From IMG/VR virus record IMGVR_UViG_3300020182_000022, positions 1-64,000 of that record: 64,000 nucleotides of DNA. One strand, given 5' to 3'. The stretch comes from a virus. Positions 9,749 through 20,648 of the stretch are shown here, one piece after another. The notes beneath the pieces were generated by a model, which was not told where the DNA came from, searched no databases, and worked only from the letters and a program-made list of their open reading frames with translations. The translations under genes were made by a program, and so were the position numbers. Position 1 is the first letter of the stretch. Each line of letters begins with the position of its first letter.

Positions 9749-11521
9749 TTATACCACGGGAGGTTCTTCAACTGGTGGTGCTTCTGCTCCTGCATCACCC
9801 ATGTCATCAGGCATTCCACCGAAATCAGGTGGAGCTCCTACATCACCAGCTGGAGGTAATGCGCCTCCCATGTCACCACCCATTCCCATGTCACCTTCAC
9901 CCTCAGCACCCTCTGCGCCTTCCATGGCATCTCTCCAGTTAGGTCCTTGACTCTCAATTTGTGTTAACTCCCACATTAATTCCTTGTCTTTCTTGAGGAA
10001 TGCACGATTCGCGATCACATCTTTGTCCGTCCAGTCTAGATATTTCTTCTGACAGTATGTATTGGATATCATGTCATTACCAGACATTGTAGAGAAATTT
10101 CCACTCTTGATCTCAAAAATCTGCTGCTCACGCATGGCATGAAAGCTATTTGGTGGATTGAACTCGACATGAATATTATCTTCTTTGAGGTCATATTCTT
10201 TCCACAACTTTTTCATCTTTAGTTGTGTTATGAATGTATTCTTGAGAGCTTCAGCAAATCTCTGATGCTGTCTCATGATAAATTTAGCGAATTTTAATTC
10301 TTCACGTAAAATCTCTGTACCGTCACTGTAGCTAGCTTCCGCTTCTAGGCGACTACCAGGTACCTTGAGAGCTTTGTATAGTTTCTTGACAAAATACATC
10401 AAGTCAGTCAATTCACCAAGATTCGCTCCACCTGCTAATTGTGACACCTCCGTTCCAGTGTTACCGGTTCTTTTGGCAAACCAAAAGCTGTCCAGCATGC
10501 TTTGGGGATTGAATGAATTCACTTGACCGTCTTGAGCTGCATCAAATGTCTTTCGGTTCCAGTAGTTGTGCATCAGTTTTTTGAGATATGCTTCAGCTTT
10601 CGGTGGAGGCATGTTACCTACATCGACATTGAACACTAATTTCTCTGGTGCTCGGACCAATCTATATATAACGATACTGTCTTCTACCATTGTCAACTGC
10701 CTGTAAGCTCTTCTGCAATTCTCAACGAACGGTAACCTTAAAGTCTTGTCACCGTTCCATATACCACTGTGTACATATGTGCATTGATTCTTGTCAAAGG
10801 GTATATACTCATACTTCTCAACCTGTTGAGTTTTTGGATCAATAATTGGTTGTCGGTATAGGTACCCTTTGATCAGTGTGTTTTGTACGTTATCATATAT
10901 AGGATCTATCAACTCTGTTGGTATCACTAGTATACCTAGGATTCCCTGATCTACATGCTCTTCATGTATGATATGCTCAAAGTACACCTCTCCATCAACT
11001 AACAAGCTTCGATAATACTCCCATCCCTTGTTATCAAAGTCAAAATACCTCATCAGCTTGTCAAACTCTTTGGTTAGTTCTGCTTTAGCCGATTCAGTTA
11101 AATCTGAATCTCTAAAATCTATATTAACCAACTTGCCGGTGTTCTCATCAACATTTATAGAGTCATCACAAATTTCATCTAGAGCATCACCCACTTCGGC
11201 ATACTGAGCCATTATACGATAATCCATCAATCTCTTGTACTTGTCTTGATCAACGTTCGAGTACATATACGAGTGATAATTCTTGTCAATAGCAACTGCA
11301 CCAACACCCTGATCCCAGGTCATTGTTTGTTGTGTTATACTAGACTTTGATAACGCTACATCCCTTTTCACTCCTCCGGAGTTATGAAAGTACTTGTACT
11401 TAGGATTTAAATCCTTGATCCCATCTGTTATATAGTTGGAACTATAAGGCATACGGGAAGCCACATATGACATGAAGTTTCTACCGAATGTAGATTGTTT
11501 TCCTGAATTTTGATTGCCCAT
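9749..11521 (-). CDS. gp20: portal vertex protein gp20
   Basis: Portal protein of the T4 type, the dodecameric ring at the head vertex through which DNA is packaged and ejected. The match rests on the characteristic N-terminal third (YxxMDYRIMAQYAEVGDALD, then DDSI), the KGYLYRQ and IPFDKNQCTYVHSG segments, the RAPEKLVFNVDVGNMP region and the PGSRLEAEASYSDGTEIL segment of T4 gp20. Length (590 aa) is slightly above T4 (524 aa). The extra part is a Gly/Asp/Pro-rich C-terminal tail of ~65 residues. Late octamer CATAAATA lies eight bases before the ATG. Unlike in T4, no prohead protease, scaffold or capsid gene is adjacent: baseplate genes are upstream and fibres downstream. Confidence 0.93.
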   Translation of the reverse strand: MGNQNSGKQSTFGRNFMSYVASRMPYSSNYITDGIKDLNPKYKYFHNSGGVKRDVALSKSSITQQTMTWDQGVGAVAIDKNYHSYMYSNVDQDKYKRLMDYRIMAQYAEVGDALDEICDDSINVDENTGKLVNIDFRDSDLTESAKAELTKEFDKLMRYFDFDNKGWEYYRSLLVDGEVYFEHIIHEEHVDQGILGILVIPTELIDPIYDNVQNTLIKGYLYRQPIIDPKTQQVEKYEYIPFDKNQCTYVHSGIWNGDKTLRLPFVENCRRAYRQLTMVEDSIVIYRLVRAPEKLVFNVDVGNMPPPKAEAYLKKLMHNYWNRKTFDAAQDGQVNSFNPQSMLDSFWFAKRTGNTGTEVSQLAGGANLGELTDLMYFVKKLYKALKVPGSRLEAEASYSDGTEILREELKFAKFIMRQHQRFAEALKNTFITQLKMKKLWKEYDLKEDNIHVEFNPPNSFHAMREQQIFEIKSGNFSTMSGNDMISNTYCQKKYLDWTDKDVIANRAFLKKDKELMWELTQIESQGPNWRDAMEGAEGAEGEGDMGMGGDMGGALPPAGDVGAPPDFGGMPDDMGDAGAEAPPVEEPPVV

Positions 11522-11529
11522 CTATACAA

Positions 11530-11537
11530 TATTTATG
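11530..11537 (-). promoter_or_regulatory. late promoter CATAAATA
   Basis: T4-late-like octamer eight bases before the portal ATG. Confidence 0.7.
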
Positions 11538-11561
11538 CCCTAGGCTGTGTTTATCAATGTT

Positions 11562-14500
11562 CTATCTATCAATTACAACGTTTGATATGTAGCGTGGTGA
11601 TTGAGTCTCTAGCACTAGTAACTGTTTGTTATTATTATTTATATCAGTGTATATCTTTGAATCAATTAGCTTGACACCTTCAAAGGCTGACTGCACTGAG
11701 TAGGGTACTGTTTCTATTGATAAGTCATATATTATCTTACTATGATCGCTAAAGATAGCGCTAACTCTAGCACTATATGTATGTGCGGATGGCTTATCAA
11801 ACTTGTAATTATGCTTGAATCCCGGGATTCGTGGATCACCGAAGTCTGATTGATCTGGGATTGTAGTTATATCCACACCCACATTACCAAGGCTCTCGTC
11901 AAGCTCTCGACTATTTATATGCAGCTCGGTCCCGTCTCCAGGGTCATACACTATCTGTATCAGTTTGAATCCTTCTGTACTAACGGGTATATAGTTTGTG
12001 TTTATTTCTAAATCGAGTTGATACCCGGATAAAGTATATCCTGTCATTGATGATAATGATAGCGATTGAGTAGTGACCGGATTTGATGGTGTTGGTATTA
12101 TACTATTATCTCCTCCTAGTCTAATAGTTCTAGAAGTTACTGGTTTCTGCCAACTTGATCCGGGTTTAATATATTTATTTACAGCCTCTCCATGATACAC
12201 ACACGCATCAATGAGTCTCATATTTAGCTTATTGTACTTAAAGTTATTAGTGAATATACAATATATACTCTCACTTTCGCTTGATAGAGTCGCGCTGTAT
12301 GATACGTTATATATGTCAGATTTCTGGTTAAATTTGATTATCGGTTGATCAATTGACTCGACTATAAATCCTGATAAATCACCTGTTAGCATGAAGTTAT
12401 CCGCGTCTTCTGGATAATCATCGTTAGGAAAGGATTGTTTGTATTTCAATGTATCTAAATCAACTGAATATAATTTAGGATACACGGTAGTCCGAGATGA
12501 TACAGTATGTACTGCCGTATTACCTACTATTAGTAAGTTACTGTCTTCATTGAAGAACCAACCGGTAGGTTTCTCCAGTGCGTTCCCGTCATTAGTGCGT
12601 AGCAATACGTTAGATGTATTGTTGGACTGTAAGCTGGTATCTGACATGGAGAAGTTAAGCTTCTCTATTAACAGGTGCGTTGGTGTTGATATCAATATAT
12701 TGTTATATATTACATCCATATCGATAATATTATCGTTAATTATATCGTTATATATTTTCGCATGATCAGAGCTGTCAAAATAATCAAAGTTACCAAACAC
12801 ATTGGCCATAGCCTTACTGATGGGAAGTATGTTCTTACTATTATAGCTTCTGAAATATAATCCTCCAGAAGTCAAGGTATTTTGATTATATATCGTGCGT
12901 TGTATATTAATATCGATATCATCTTTAACCTCCTCAGCGTACTTTGTTCGCGAAACGGTCATGCTGTGATCAAAATAAGGTATATTATCAACATTATATG
13001 CATAATCCTCAACTCGATCTATACAAAAATCACCGTTAAATAAAGCACCATCTATAGTCTCACCCTGTTGTATACCACTTAAACTATCCCCGGTGAATGC
13101 TACATTCTCCCACTCACTGGAGGTCCCAGGGTTTACATACTGTTCGAATGTATCCTGTATTCCTGATACCGGGTTGTGAGTTGATATGTAGCGACCGTAT
13201 TCATCTTCATCATCGGTGGAGTTAACAAACGCATAATTGTCTAGGATTTCACATTGAAAGGATGAAGGGTCAATGACTCCGCATGCCTCATCAGTAAACA
13301 TACCACCATAGGCCTGTTCATCAAAAGTTGGGGACTTGTAGAACCCATGGAAAGTTATTGGTATACGGGATACTTTATTACCTATAGTTCCTGGAGCAGG
13401 GTCAATTCCAACATACCAGCTGTTATGCTCATCATATAACTCTTGACCAAATTCATCAAACCCGGACCGTCTTCGAAGATCTAGAAATGGCCTAGGATTC
13501 CGGGATTGCTCAAACTTGTTATCGATACCTGGCGCTCTGCCACCATCATATATATCATACTCTATAGACCTATCATACATATCAGGTCTTTCCGTGAGTG
13601 TGTCACCTCCGTCTATAACCTGACATCCAACTGCAACTTCAATCAACTCATCGATGAGTGATCCATTACCAGAATCGGTTGGTTTTCGAGATGGTTGTAT
13701 ATTCTTGTATAATGCATATTCATTACCAAATATATCTGTCCTCCACTTGTGAACTGTACGGTGGTCTATTAATAGTGTATCAATCCGTGTATCGATGTCA
13801 AATACGTTAGGTCCTTCCACTGGGAAAATGTCACTCTGGGACCATTGTGATCGATTCTTCCCAGTGAAGAAGTCTAAATCGTCAGTAGACCTACTAACAC
13901 CAACCTGTGGTCTTAATTGTATCTCATCTGCGGAAGTATATCCTGAGAATTTAGCTAAAGTTTTAGAGTTGATTATATCACCGAATAGACGACCATTTGA
14001 ATTGTCAGCCTTTAACCAGGTTATACTCTCTGCATGGTCTACTGGAATTCCAGAGATCCCAGTGAATGAGCTATTACCGAACCGTGATATATCAGGTAAT
14101 AAACTAGATGTATTATCGGTAAGGAGTATTGGTCGAGGGGCTTTACTGTAATAGGTCAATATACTAGTATTCTTGGGTGTAAAATAACCTCCAATCTCGT
14201 CAATCGATTTATATGTACTATTATCCTCCGGTACGTTGTTGATCACCGGATTGTATCGATTAAATATATTCCTCCATGGTTTTGAGGCGGATGATACTGT
14301 CATCGTCTCTCCTGCGGAGAGTTGCATTACATTTGATCCTAATATGGTGTTTATGTATGCTGGGTAGCGTATTGTATTTAAATTGTTCTCATCCTTTATG
14401 TAGTTGAAGAATTCACTGTAATTGTAGCTTTCGAGTTGCCGGGTCGATTCTTGTGTTAATGTTGATGAGTTTGTTAGGACTAAATTGATGCCTGGTAGTA

Positions 14501-15206
14501 TTAGTGATGGTGCGCATTCCTCTAGAGCCTGAGCAATTAAGGTAGCTCTATCTGTGAAGGTATTAACGTCTATTGGTAGAGTTGTGTCCTTGAAATACGA
14601 TTGCGACATGTCGTACAATTCTGTTATACTGATTGTGTAATCGAGGTTCACGGATGACGTGTCAATTGATACAATATTCCCGGATTCGAGGTTACTTACA
14701 TCAGGTAATAATGTTTGCTCAGCTGTGATACCTTTTATGTTTCTAGCAGTACCTAGAGGAGTGTTGCTGTCCGATCTTTTTATCTTTTGCTGCTTGATGA
14801 TGTCGCGCTCCCGGGCGTAATATAGCGTTATTTGTTTTATCTTAGCTGCAAAGAAAGGAATAGCAGATTCTACGTGTCGCGGGTCTGTGTAGTTTATGTT
14901 TGTTAGGAATCGCTTCTCTTCGTCAGTCGTGTAATTTAACGCGATATCCTTAATTAATGACCGGTACTGGCTGGTTATTATATCTCTGGACTGGCTCTCT
15001 GATTTCAACTCAATAGCTGACCATTCGCGAAGATATATATTGTAATGATTTGTCAAGTCATCGTCTGTTGATCCTTTAACGCGAGGTAACCACTCGACAT
15101 ATGTTAGTGGTTGATGTAAATCGACGATATCGGGTGATTCTCGCGACATACCCGGGGATGTGATACTGTTAATGGGGGTATAATTCCTGGTTATATCTAA
15201 GCTCAT
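11562..15206 (-). CDS. virion structural protein with C-terminal PKD-like domain, 1214 aa
   Basis: Large probable baseplate-associated protein. The N-terminal ~170 residues carry a YVEWLPR segment and charged helices. The middle is Asn/Ser/Tyr-rich and beta-like. Near residues ~1050-1160 a PKD/Ig-like pattern appears (YDPGDGTEL, then FSDHSKIIYDLSIETV). The gene follows the 1810-aa PKD protein after eight bases and precedes the portal, so it belongs to the wedge-fibre block. Position suggests a peripheral baseplate or fibre-connector role analogous to T4 gp7-gp10, but no specific homology is recognised. Late octamers AATAAATA and GATAAATA lie 5-9 bases before the ATG. Confidence 0.6.
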   Translation of the reverse strand: MSLDITRNYTPINSITSPGMSRESPDIVDLHQPLTYVEWLPRVKGSTDDDLTNHYNIYLREWSAIELKSESQSRDIITSQYRSLIKDIALNYTTDEEKRFLTNINYTDPRHVESAIPFFAAKIKQITLYYARERDIIKQQKIKRSDSNTPLGTARNIKGITAEQTLLPDVSNLESGNIVSIDTSSVNLDYTISITELYDMSQSYFKDTTLPIDVNTFTDRATLIAQALEECAPSLILPGINLVLTNSSTLTQESTRQLESYNYSEFFNYIKDENNLNTIRYPAYINTILGSNVMQLSAGETMTVSSASKPWRNIFNRYNPVINNVPEDNSTYKSIDEIGGYFTPKNTSILTYYSKAPRPILLTDNTSSLLPDISRFGNSSFTGISGIPVDHAESITWLKADNSNGRLFGDIINSKTLAKFSGYTSADEIQLRPQVGVSRSTDDLDFFTGKNRSQWSQSDIFPVEGPNVFDIDTRIDTLLIDHRTVHKWRTDIFGNEYALYKNIQPSRKPTDSGNGSLIDELIEVAVGCQVIDGGDTLTERPDMYDRSIEYDIYDGGRAPGIDNKFEQSRNPRPFLDLRRRSGFDEFGQELYDEHNSWYVGIDPAPGTIGNKVSRIPITFHGFYKSPTFDEQAYGGMFTDEACGVIDPSSFQCEILDNYAFVNSTDDEDEYGRYISTHNPVSGIQDTFEQYVNPGTSSEWENVAFTGDSLSGIQQGETIDGALFNGDFCIDRVEDYAYNVDNIPYFDHSMTVSRTKYAEEVKDDIDINIQRTIYNQNTLTSGGLYFRSYNSKNILPISKAMANVFGNFDYFDSSDHAKIYNDIINDNIIDMDVIYNNILISTPTHLLIEKLNFSMSDTSLQSNNTSNVLLRTNDGNALEKPTGWFFNEDSNLLIVGNTAVHTVSSRTTVYPKLYSVDLDTLKYKQSFPNDDYPEDADNFMLTGDLSGFIVESIDQPIIKFNQKSDIYNVSYSATLSSESESIYCIFTNNFKYNKLNMRLIDACVYHGEAVNKYIKPGSSWQKPVTSRTIRLGGDNSIIPTPSNPVTTQSLSLSSMTGYTLSGYQLDLEINTNYIPVSTEGFKLIQIVYDPGDGTELHINSRELDESLGNVGVDITTIPDQSDFGDPRIPGFKHNYKFDKPSAHTYSARVSAIFSDHSKIIYDLSIETVPYSVQSAFEGVKLIDSKIYTDINNNNKQLLVLETQSPRYISNVVIDR

Positions 15207-15214
15207 CTATCTAT

Positions 15215-18200
15215 TTATTTATCATTAACCTTCCATACGTCTAGACTGTCTACTCCAGAAAATAAATTTAATCCTTTTCTTAATTGACGTTCTAACATTA
15301 TCTCCATAGTACCTCCAGGTTGTGACCAGTCTGTATAAGAGGATGATGTGTATTGTAATGTTGTATTAGGAGAGTCCCAATCTATTATATTAGACATGTG
15401 CGTTTGATCCACGTTCGCGTGGGGCTTATACTCGTATATCGAGTAGTATTGCCATGCATTCATGTCATCCGGGAAGTTTAATCCCCACCCTAATTCGTCT
15501 AGATGAGTGTGGGAACTTAAGGATATATTAATATTATAAGATGTCAGGCCATCGAATTCAGTGGAGTAATGCTCTACTGAATCTATGTACTTTACTCTAA
15601 TTGCCCCGGACTTCGAGCTATCAGTTACGCTCTGATAGTACAATACGTCAGGTATTGGACCATTCACCGGGTCATCATCAGTCTTTATTGACATTACCCC
15701 GGATACTGCACCTTGATTAGTTACATAACCATCTAATCTAATTGCGGATGGCCCGGGGGTTGTTGTTATCTCGATCGGATCACCGAAGCTATCGATATTT
15801 ATTCTATACGTCCTGTTCCGGAATAATGTTATTGTCGGATTTGTGCTAGCTGGTCCTATTAATGTTATAATACCTTCGTCGTCAAGTTCGAACACTCCAT
15901 GTTCATATGATTCATCCGATATATACTCACTTGACCATCTCTGATTAGGATCAGTTACTGTTATACCTGAGTCTGTTGTTACTAGATTAAATTCTCTGTG
16001 ATCTTTCCAGTTTATCATCATCGGAGAAACCGGACGGAAATTACCTGTATGTTCCTCTCGGATTACTAACTTTTCGTCTATCGTTACTCTTAGATTTTGG
16101 ATCAACTTAATTAATATAGGCTGTTCATTATAATTATTCAACCGCCACTCATGGTCCTTGCCTCTAAATATCCTATTGATATCATCTAAATGTCTAGCAC
16201 GTACGAAACCATCTGGCCAGTGCTTCCAGTACTCTTGAGATTTGGAGGGTATCGAGCCAGGTGGAACTGAGTCTATACTCTCATAATACTTTCCGGCATG
16301 ATATACATAATCTCCGGCGTAATAACCATTATCTGGATCATAGTCAAATATAAATAATAATTCAGATCCTAGATTAACACCTACTGTATTCTGCGACCAG
16401 TTACCATATTTTTCAAAATCTGTTTGATAGTCAGTCCTCGTACCTCTGAGCTTAGAGAAGTTAATTGATAATATGTCAATCAATCTAGTGATTTCTGTCG
16501 GCATAACTGACGACATTCTTGACATTCTGTGGTTTAGCATAGACGATAAGCTGAACAAGGCATCAACAGTGCATGTATCTATATCACTATGATTCTCCAT
16601 GAAGTTACTAATCCTTTCATACACCCTCTTACCTAAAGATACTGGAGAAGAACCAGTGGTACCAAATACTGTATTTAGAAACTCGTCATAAAATATTCTC
16701 TTATCTTTCAGTGAGGGTTGTTGTATGTAATCTCTAATCACTCCAGCAAAATCTACATCCTCACCAACCCTCGCGATATCAAATATACCGGATTCTGGTA
16801 GAAGTTGAAACTCGTCACTAGAACCGGTTATTGCTACAAACCCACTGCTGCTGTCGCTAGCAACAATTCTGTCATCAAACTTATTTATCCATCTCCATCC
16901 AGTCCAATCACCTCCGGCGCGTATCTCCTGCTCGAATCCAGTTGCGCTGACAGATACCGGATTACCATGAGATTGTCGGAACTTGACTTCACCCATTCCT
17001 CCAGATAGATACTTCATGTAGTTGTTAGCTGCTTCTGATCTTTTTTGTTCATTGGTACCAGTTAGGCTGGTATTATTTGTTACGAATACATCAATTTGAG
17101 CGTCTGTTAGGTATGATGTAGGTAGTAACATATCACCGGAAGTGGCCATGGCGTTGCTAGATATACTACTTATCCAGCTAAATTGATCGTTTGGTATCTG
17201 GCTATTGGCTACGTTAATGTATGCGCTTAGCGGTGGAAAGTCGGAATTCATTGCATATATTCTCTTGTCTGCGTTATTAACAACCAGTAGGTTGTTAGCG
17301 GTGTCCATTGACAGCCCTTCAATGGAGCTTCTCCTATTAGCATTATCACGCCTATCGTATGTATCTGCGGATAGTGGGTGATATCTAGGATCGTCATATG
17401 AACTACCTACAGCTACGGTGGTATCTACAGTTCCAGTAGATGTATTGTAGCGAGAACAAAATCTTTTGCCCCAGGAGAACCAGATATGATTGTTGTTATC
17501 CGGGATTATATGTGAAGCGTTGTTGATGTATTTAAATGAGTCTGCGGTACGGTTTTGTATGACTGGTTTCTTTACAATCCGGATGATACATCGATTCTGG
17601 GAGAAATTTTTATCAATCATCATCATATCTGGTGTGTTGGCAGATACATATAATGTCACTGTTCCTGTATCAATACCGGACACCGTGTCAGTATATAACT
17701 CACCAGTTCCAGTGAAATTCATAGGATCACCGCTTAGAGGTAATGATAATTCCTCTGGAATTATGTGTCGGAATTGAAATGGATGTTGACCGTTATTATA
17801 ATATGAGTTATCAAATATATACGTATTACCTTCGTACAATGTTAATAGTTGATTTGTTTCGTAACCGAATCCATCAATATATAGACCATCTGATATATAA
17901 TCATTAGTAGAGTCATCCCATACCTCCTCGAGCAACACTTGATACTCTATTGTCTCGTCATCGTAAGGTAATGGAGATGACATGTCCTGATAGCTGGTCC
18001 CTTCTAGAGAACTAACTGTAAACCGTAAGGAAAGTTCCTCATCAAATGCATATACTATACTTCTAGGAGGATCTAGGTCTAAGCTACCATCATAATTCAG
18101 ACCAGTTGACTCAGTTACTGCCCATACATGATCACTAACATCAACACATACGTCACCGGTGAAGTATCTATCTTCGCCTGGGAAGTCATACTTGTATTTA

Positions 18201-20647
18201 AAGTTTCCGCTGGGGTCGTAACGGGAGACAAAGCTACAGAGCGGGTTTGTATATGTTACTATAATATCGTTATTCTTACATGTCTCCACCACTGTCGGGT
18301 TGATTATCTGTTCGCCAAATTCCCCCGGGCGACCATTTACCTCGTTCAAGCTGTATTCTGAAGCGGATAACCAGTTACTCGATGGGTTTGTTGTTCTAGA
18401 GTCTGCTAGAAAATTAATCTCCTCCGGAACTGCGCATGCTATTACATTGTTATTTTTACCGGAAATTTTAATAGTTGAAACTGTATCATATAATGTTACC
18501 CAATAATCAAGGTTCTTATCTAAACTAACACTACTGGGACTGTACCCATATGCATCATTATCTCCGGGGTAAAAGTAAGCACTAATACTTGGTAGTAGTG
18601 AGCTTATATCAATCTCAGCTCTCGTAGCACCTCGTCTGTTATATCGTAATATTCTATCTGTATCACTATCCACGATGATCACTTCACCGGTGGGTTCAGT
18701 TGCGAAACCATACATACCACTATTACCAGGAGATGTAGTAGTTACCGGTTGTGAATATGTTTGTGTTGCACCGTCTTCACCATAACTAAACTCCCGGAAA
18801 TAAACCGGTTTGATTTGATGAAATAAATCGTTAGATGGATTAGTTAGGTAGTAAAACATTACTTCATAATTAAAATACAGAGGAGGGTCGACTAGTGTGT
18901 GTGTAAATAGTCTAAATTGATTGTCTCCTGATACATTATCCCAGGTGTTATCAATGTTCATGAACGCGTTCCATGTCCCGGGCGTTCTCATAGGCAGATC
19001 GTTGTTGATAATTTCAGTATACATGCTATTATCAGGTTCATATCTTGAATCGGGGGCGATATACGCATAATATTTCCGACCATCAATTGTACTCCACCAT
19101 CTAGGACTACCAGGCCCATATACATAGTCCCTTAACGGTGTGTTCAGTAAAATTTCGCGAGTATCTTTATCAACTTGTGATAGTAGTAGTGTCACTACCT
19201 CCCCGGTGGGGACTGGTGCAGTCTCGCGAGTTGGATGGGTTATAACCAACCGGATGAACGCGTCCTTACTATCTGGATAGATTGTACCGACATCCCATAC
19301 CTTAAAATCATCGGATGAGGATATTGCTGTAGTCACTCGAGTGAATGTAGAGTCTGTCCCGGATAGGTACATTGTCACGAATCCTTGAGCAGTCAACACA
19401 TCGGTGGTGATATCTCCTCCAGAGAATGCAGAACTAGGTGCTAACCACCCGCTACTTAACGGCACAATATCATCAGTGCATATTATGTTACCACTAACAT
19501 CCTGTGTTCGTACTGATAATGAGAATGGTGAGTCTAGGTATTTGTTCGCGTTTATCTTAAAACTCTGAATACCGTTGCTTGATATATTTAGAGAGCTAGG
19601 TGGATTAAACTTAACCTTGATGGGTAGGCCTACTTTTTGCGTTTCGTATATCTGAAAGTAATCGTTTTTTAATAGTTCAAATTTTGTTATGTCGCTATCA
19701 TTTTCAGTTACAGGGAACTTGCTAGTATCAAAACTAGCGAACAGTATTACATCCTTAGGTTCAGTAACTGGGACGGCATTAGCTGCTGTGTATGAATCGG
19801 GTATATTATCATTTTTTAAAGTCGCATCACTTGATCCGGATTTGTTTTCCCTAGCTGCGCTTGTTAATTTATTCGCATTATCATCCAGATAGTTGACGAT
19901 TGCTAGGCCGCTAGTACCGGCGAAGACTCCGTCAGGGTCATCGTATGTTGTATGTACTATCTCGTTGTTGACATTTTTTACGTATATATGATCGTTGTCG
20001 TCAGTCTGTACGCGTTCAACAGGTACCGTACTATCTTTAGATTCTAAAAATCTCCATGTAGGGCTTAGGTGGGCATCCGCCGAACTCCAATATAGTTCTG
20101 GTGTTAGTGGTCGTGAGTGACTCGATTGTGAGTATAGATTGATAAAATAGCCTCCGTCACCTGATACAACAGGCCATGACTGCCAGCTGTTATACCTGTA
20201 TATCGTTAGATCATCGCTCGGTACTCCAAGTGAACATCTCTCCGGTAATCCGGATTCAATAGTGGGTGTATACCATGTTAGAGCGTCTGGTATATAGTTA
20301 TATACCTTTATAGTTTGAGATCTCCGATTCCGGTGTGTTATACCGTTTTGGTCAGTAAAGATCATTGTTACCTTATACTCCCCGGGGAATTTATATTGTT
20401 TTGATATCGAGTATCCGGTTTCATACGTACCGTCACCCATATCCCATATAAGTTTGTCTAGACTTGCACCTACATAGGTACCAGCAATCGCTGATATGAT
20501 GGGAGTGAATGTGAATTCAGTTACATCTAGTGTATAACCGGAGATTGCGCGGGATCCTGTTGAAATTTCCCCTAGTCCGTTACTGCAAGTAAAAGGTACA
20601 ACCAGATCAGTAAAGCTAGTGAATTGAATATCCTGGTATGTTGCCAT
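15215..20647 (-). CDS. giant baseplate-associated protein with PKD and NHL-like repeats, 1810 aa
   Basis: The N-terminus (residues ~25-110) reads as a PKD domain (LIWDMGDGTYETG, then FPGEYKVTMIFTDQNG). In the middle several NHL/propeller-like blades can be seen (GFATEPTGEVIIVDSDTDR, then ILRYNRRG; DVCVDVSDHVWAV; GLSMDTANNLLVVNNADKRI). The C-terminal ~450 residues contain a carbohydrate-binding-type YYAGDYVYHAGKYYES segment and a conserved-looking ARHLDDINRIFRGKDHEWR block. It starts one base after the gp6 stop (TAATATG), so it is co-transcribed with gp25 and gp6. This points to a wedge-peripheral or host-contact protein. It is far longer than any T4 baseplate protein. Confidence 0.65.
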   Translation of the reverse strand: MATYQDIQFTSFTDLVVPFTCSNGLGEISTGSRAISGYTLDVTEFTFTPIISAIAGTYVGASLDKLIWDMGDGTYETGYSISKQYKFPGEYKVTMIFTDQNGITHRNRRSQTIKVYNYIPDALTWYTPTIESGLPERCSLGVPSDDLTIYRYNSWQSWPVVSGDGGYFINLYSQSSHSRPLTPELYWSSADAHLSPTWRFLESKDSTVPVERVQTDDNDHIYVKNVNNEIVHTTYDDPDGVFAGTSGLAIVNYLDDNANKLTSAARENKSGSSDATLKNDNIPDSYTAANAVPVTEPKDVILFASFDTSKFPVTENDSDITKFELLKNDYFQIYETQKVGLPIKVKFNPPSSLNISSNGIQSFKINANKYLDSPFSLSVRTQDVSGNIICTDDIVPLSSGWLAPSSAFSGGDITTDVLTAQGFVTMYLSGTDSTFTRVTTAISSSDDFKVWDVGTIYPDSKDAFIRLVITHPTRETAPVPTGEVVTLLLSQVDKDTREILLNTPLRDYVYGPGSPRWWSTIDGRKYYAYIAPDSRYEPDNSMYTEIINNDLPMRTPGTWNAFMNIDNTWDNVSGDNQFRLFTHTLVDPPLYFNYEVMFYYLTNPSNDLFHQIKPVYFREFSYGEDGATQTYSQPVTTTSPGNSGMYGFATEPTGEVIIVDSDTDRILRYNRRGATRAEIDISSLLPSISAYFYPGDNDAYGYSPSSVSLDKNLDYWVTLYDTVSTIKISGKNNNVIACAVPEEINFLADSRTTNPSSNWLSASEYSLNEVNGRPGEFGEQIINPTVVETCKNNDIIVTYTNPLCSFVSRYDPSGNFKYKYDFPGEDRYFTGDVCVDVSDHVWAVTESTGLNYDGSLDLDPPRSIVYAFDEELSLRFTVSSLEGTSYQDMSSPLPYDDETIEYQVLLEEVWDDSTNDYISDGLYIDGFGYETNQLLTLYEGNTYIFDNSYYNNGQHPFQFRHIIPEELSLPLSGDPMNFTGTGELYTDTVSGIDTGTVTLYVSANTPDMMMIDKNFSQNRCIIRIVKKPVIQNRTADSFKYINNASHIIPDNNNHIWFSWGKRFCSRYNTSTGTVDTTVAVGSSYDDPRYHPLSADTYDRRDNANRRSSIEGLSMDTANNLLVVNNADKRIYAMNSDFPPLSAYINVANSQIPNDQFSWISSISSNAMATSGDMLLPTSYLTDAQIDVFVTNNTSLTGTNEQKRSEAANNYMKYLSGGMGEVKFRQSHGNPVSVSATGFEQEIRAGGDWTGWRWINKFDDRIVASDSSSGFVAITGSSDEFQLLPESGIFDIARVGEDVDFAGVIRDYIQQPSLKDKRIFYDEFLNTVFGTTGSSPVSLGKRVYERISNFMENHSDIDTCTVDALFSLSSMLNHRMSRMSSVMPTEITRLIDILSINFSKLRGTRTDYQTDFEKYGNWSQNTVGVNLGSELLFIFDYDPDNGYYAGDYVYHAGKYYESIDSVPPGSIPSKSQEYWKHWPDGFVRARHLDDINRIFRGKDHEWRLNNYNEQPILIKLIQNLRVTIDEKLVIREEHTGNFRPVSPMMINWKDHREFNLVTTDSGITVTDPNQRWSSEYISDESYEHGVFELDDEGIITLIGPASTNPTITLFRNRTYRINIDSFGDPIEITTTPGPSAIRLDGYVTNQGAVSGVMSIKTDDDPVNGPIPDVLYYQSVTDSSKSGAIRVKYIDSVEHYSTEFDGLTSYNINISLSSHTHLDELGWGLNFPDDMNAWQYYSIYEYKPHANVDQTHMSNIIDWDSPNTTLQYTSSSYTDWSQPGGTMEIMLERQLRKGLNLFSGVDSLDVWKVNDK
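15216..15223 (-). promoter_or_regulatory. late promoter GATAAATA (overlapping AATAAATA)
   Basis: Two overlapping late-type octamers (15212-15219 and 15216-15223) lie 5 and 9 bases before the ATG at 15206, inside the end of the upstream gene. Confidence 0.6.
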
Positions 20648-20648
20648 A

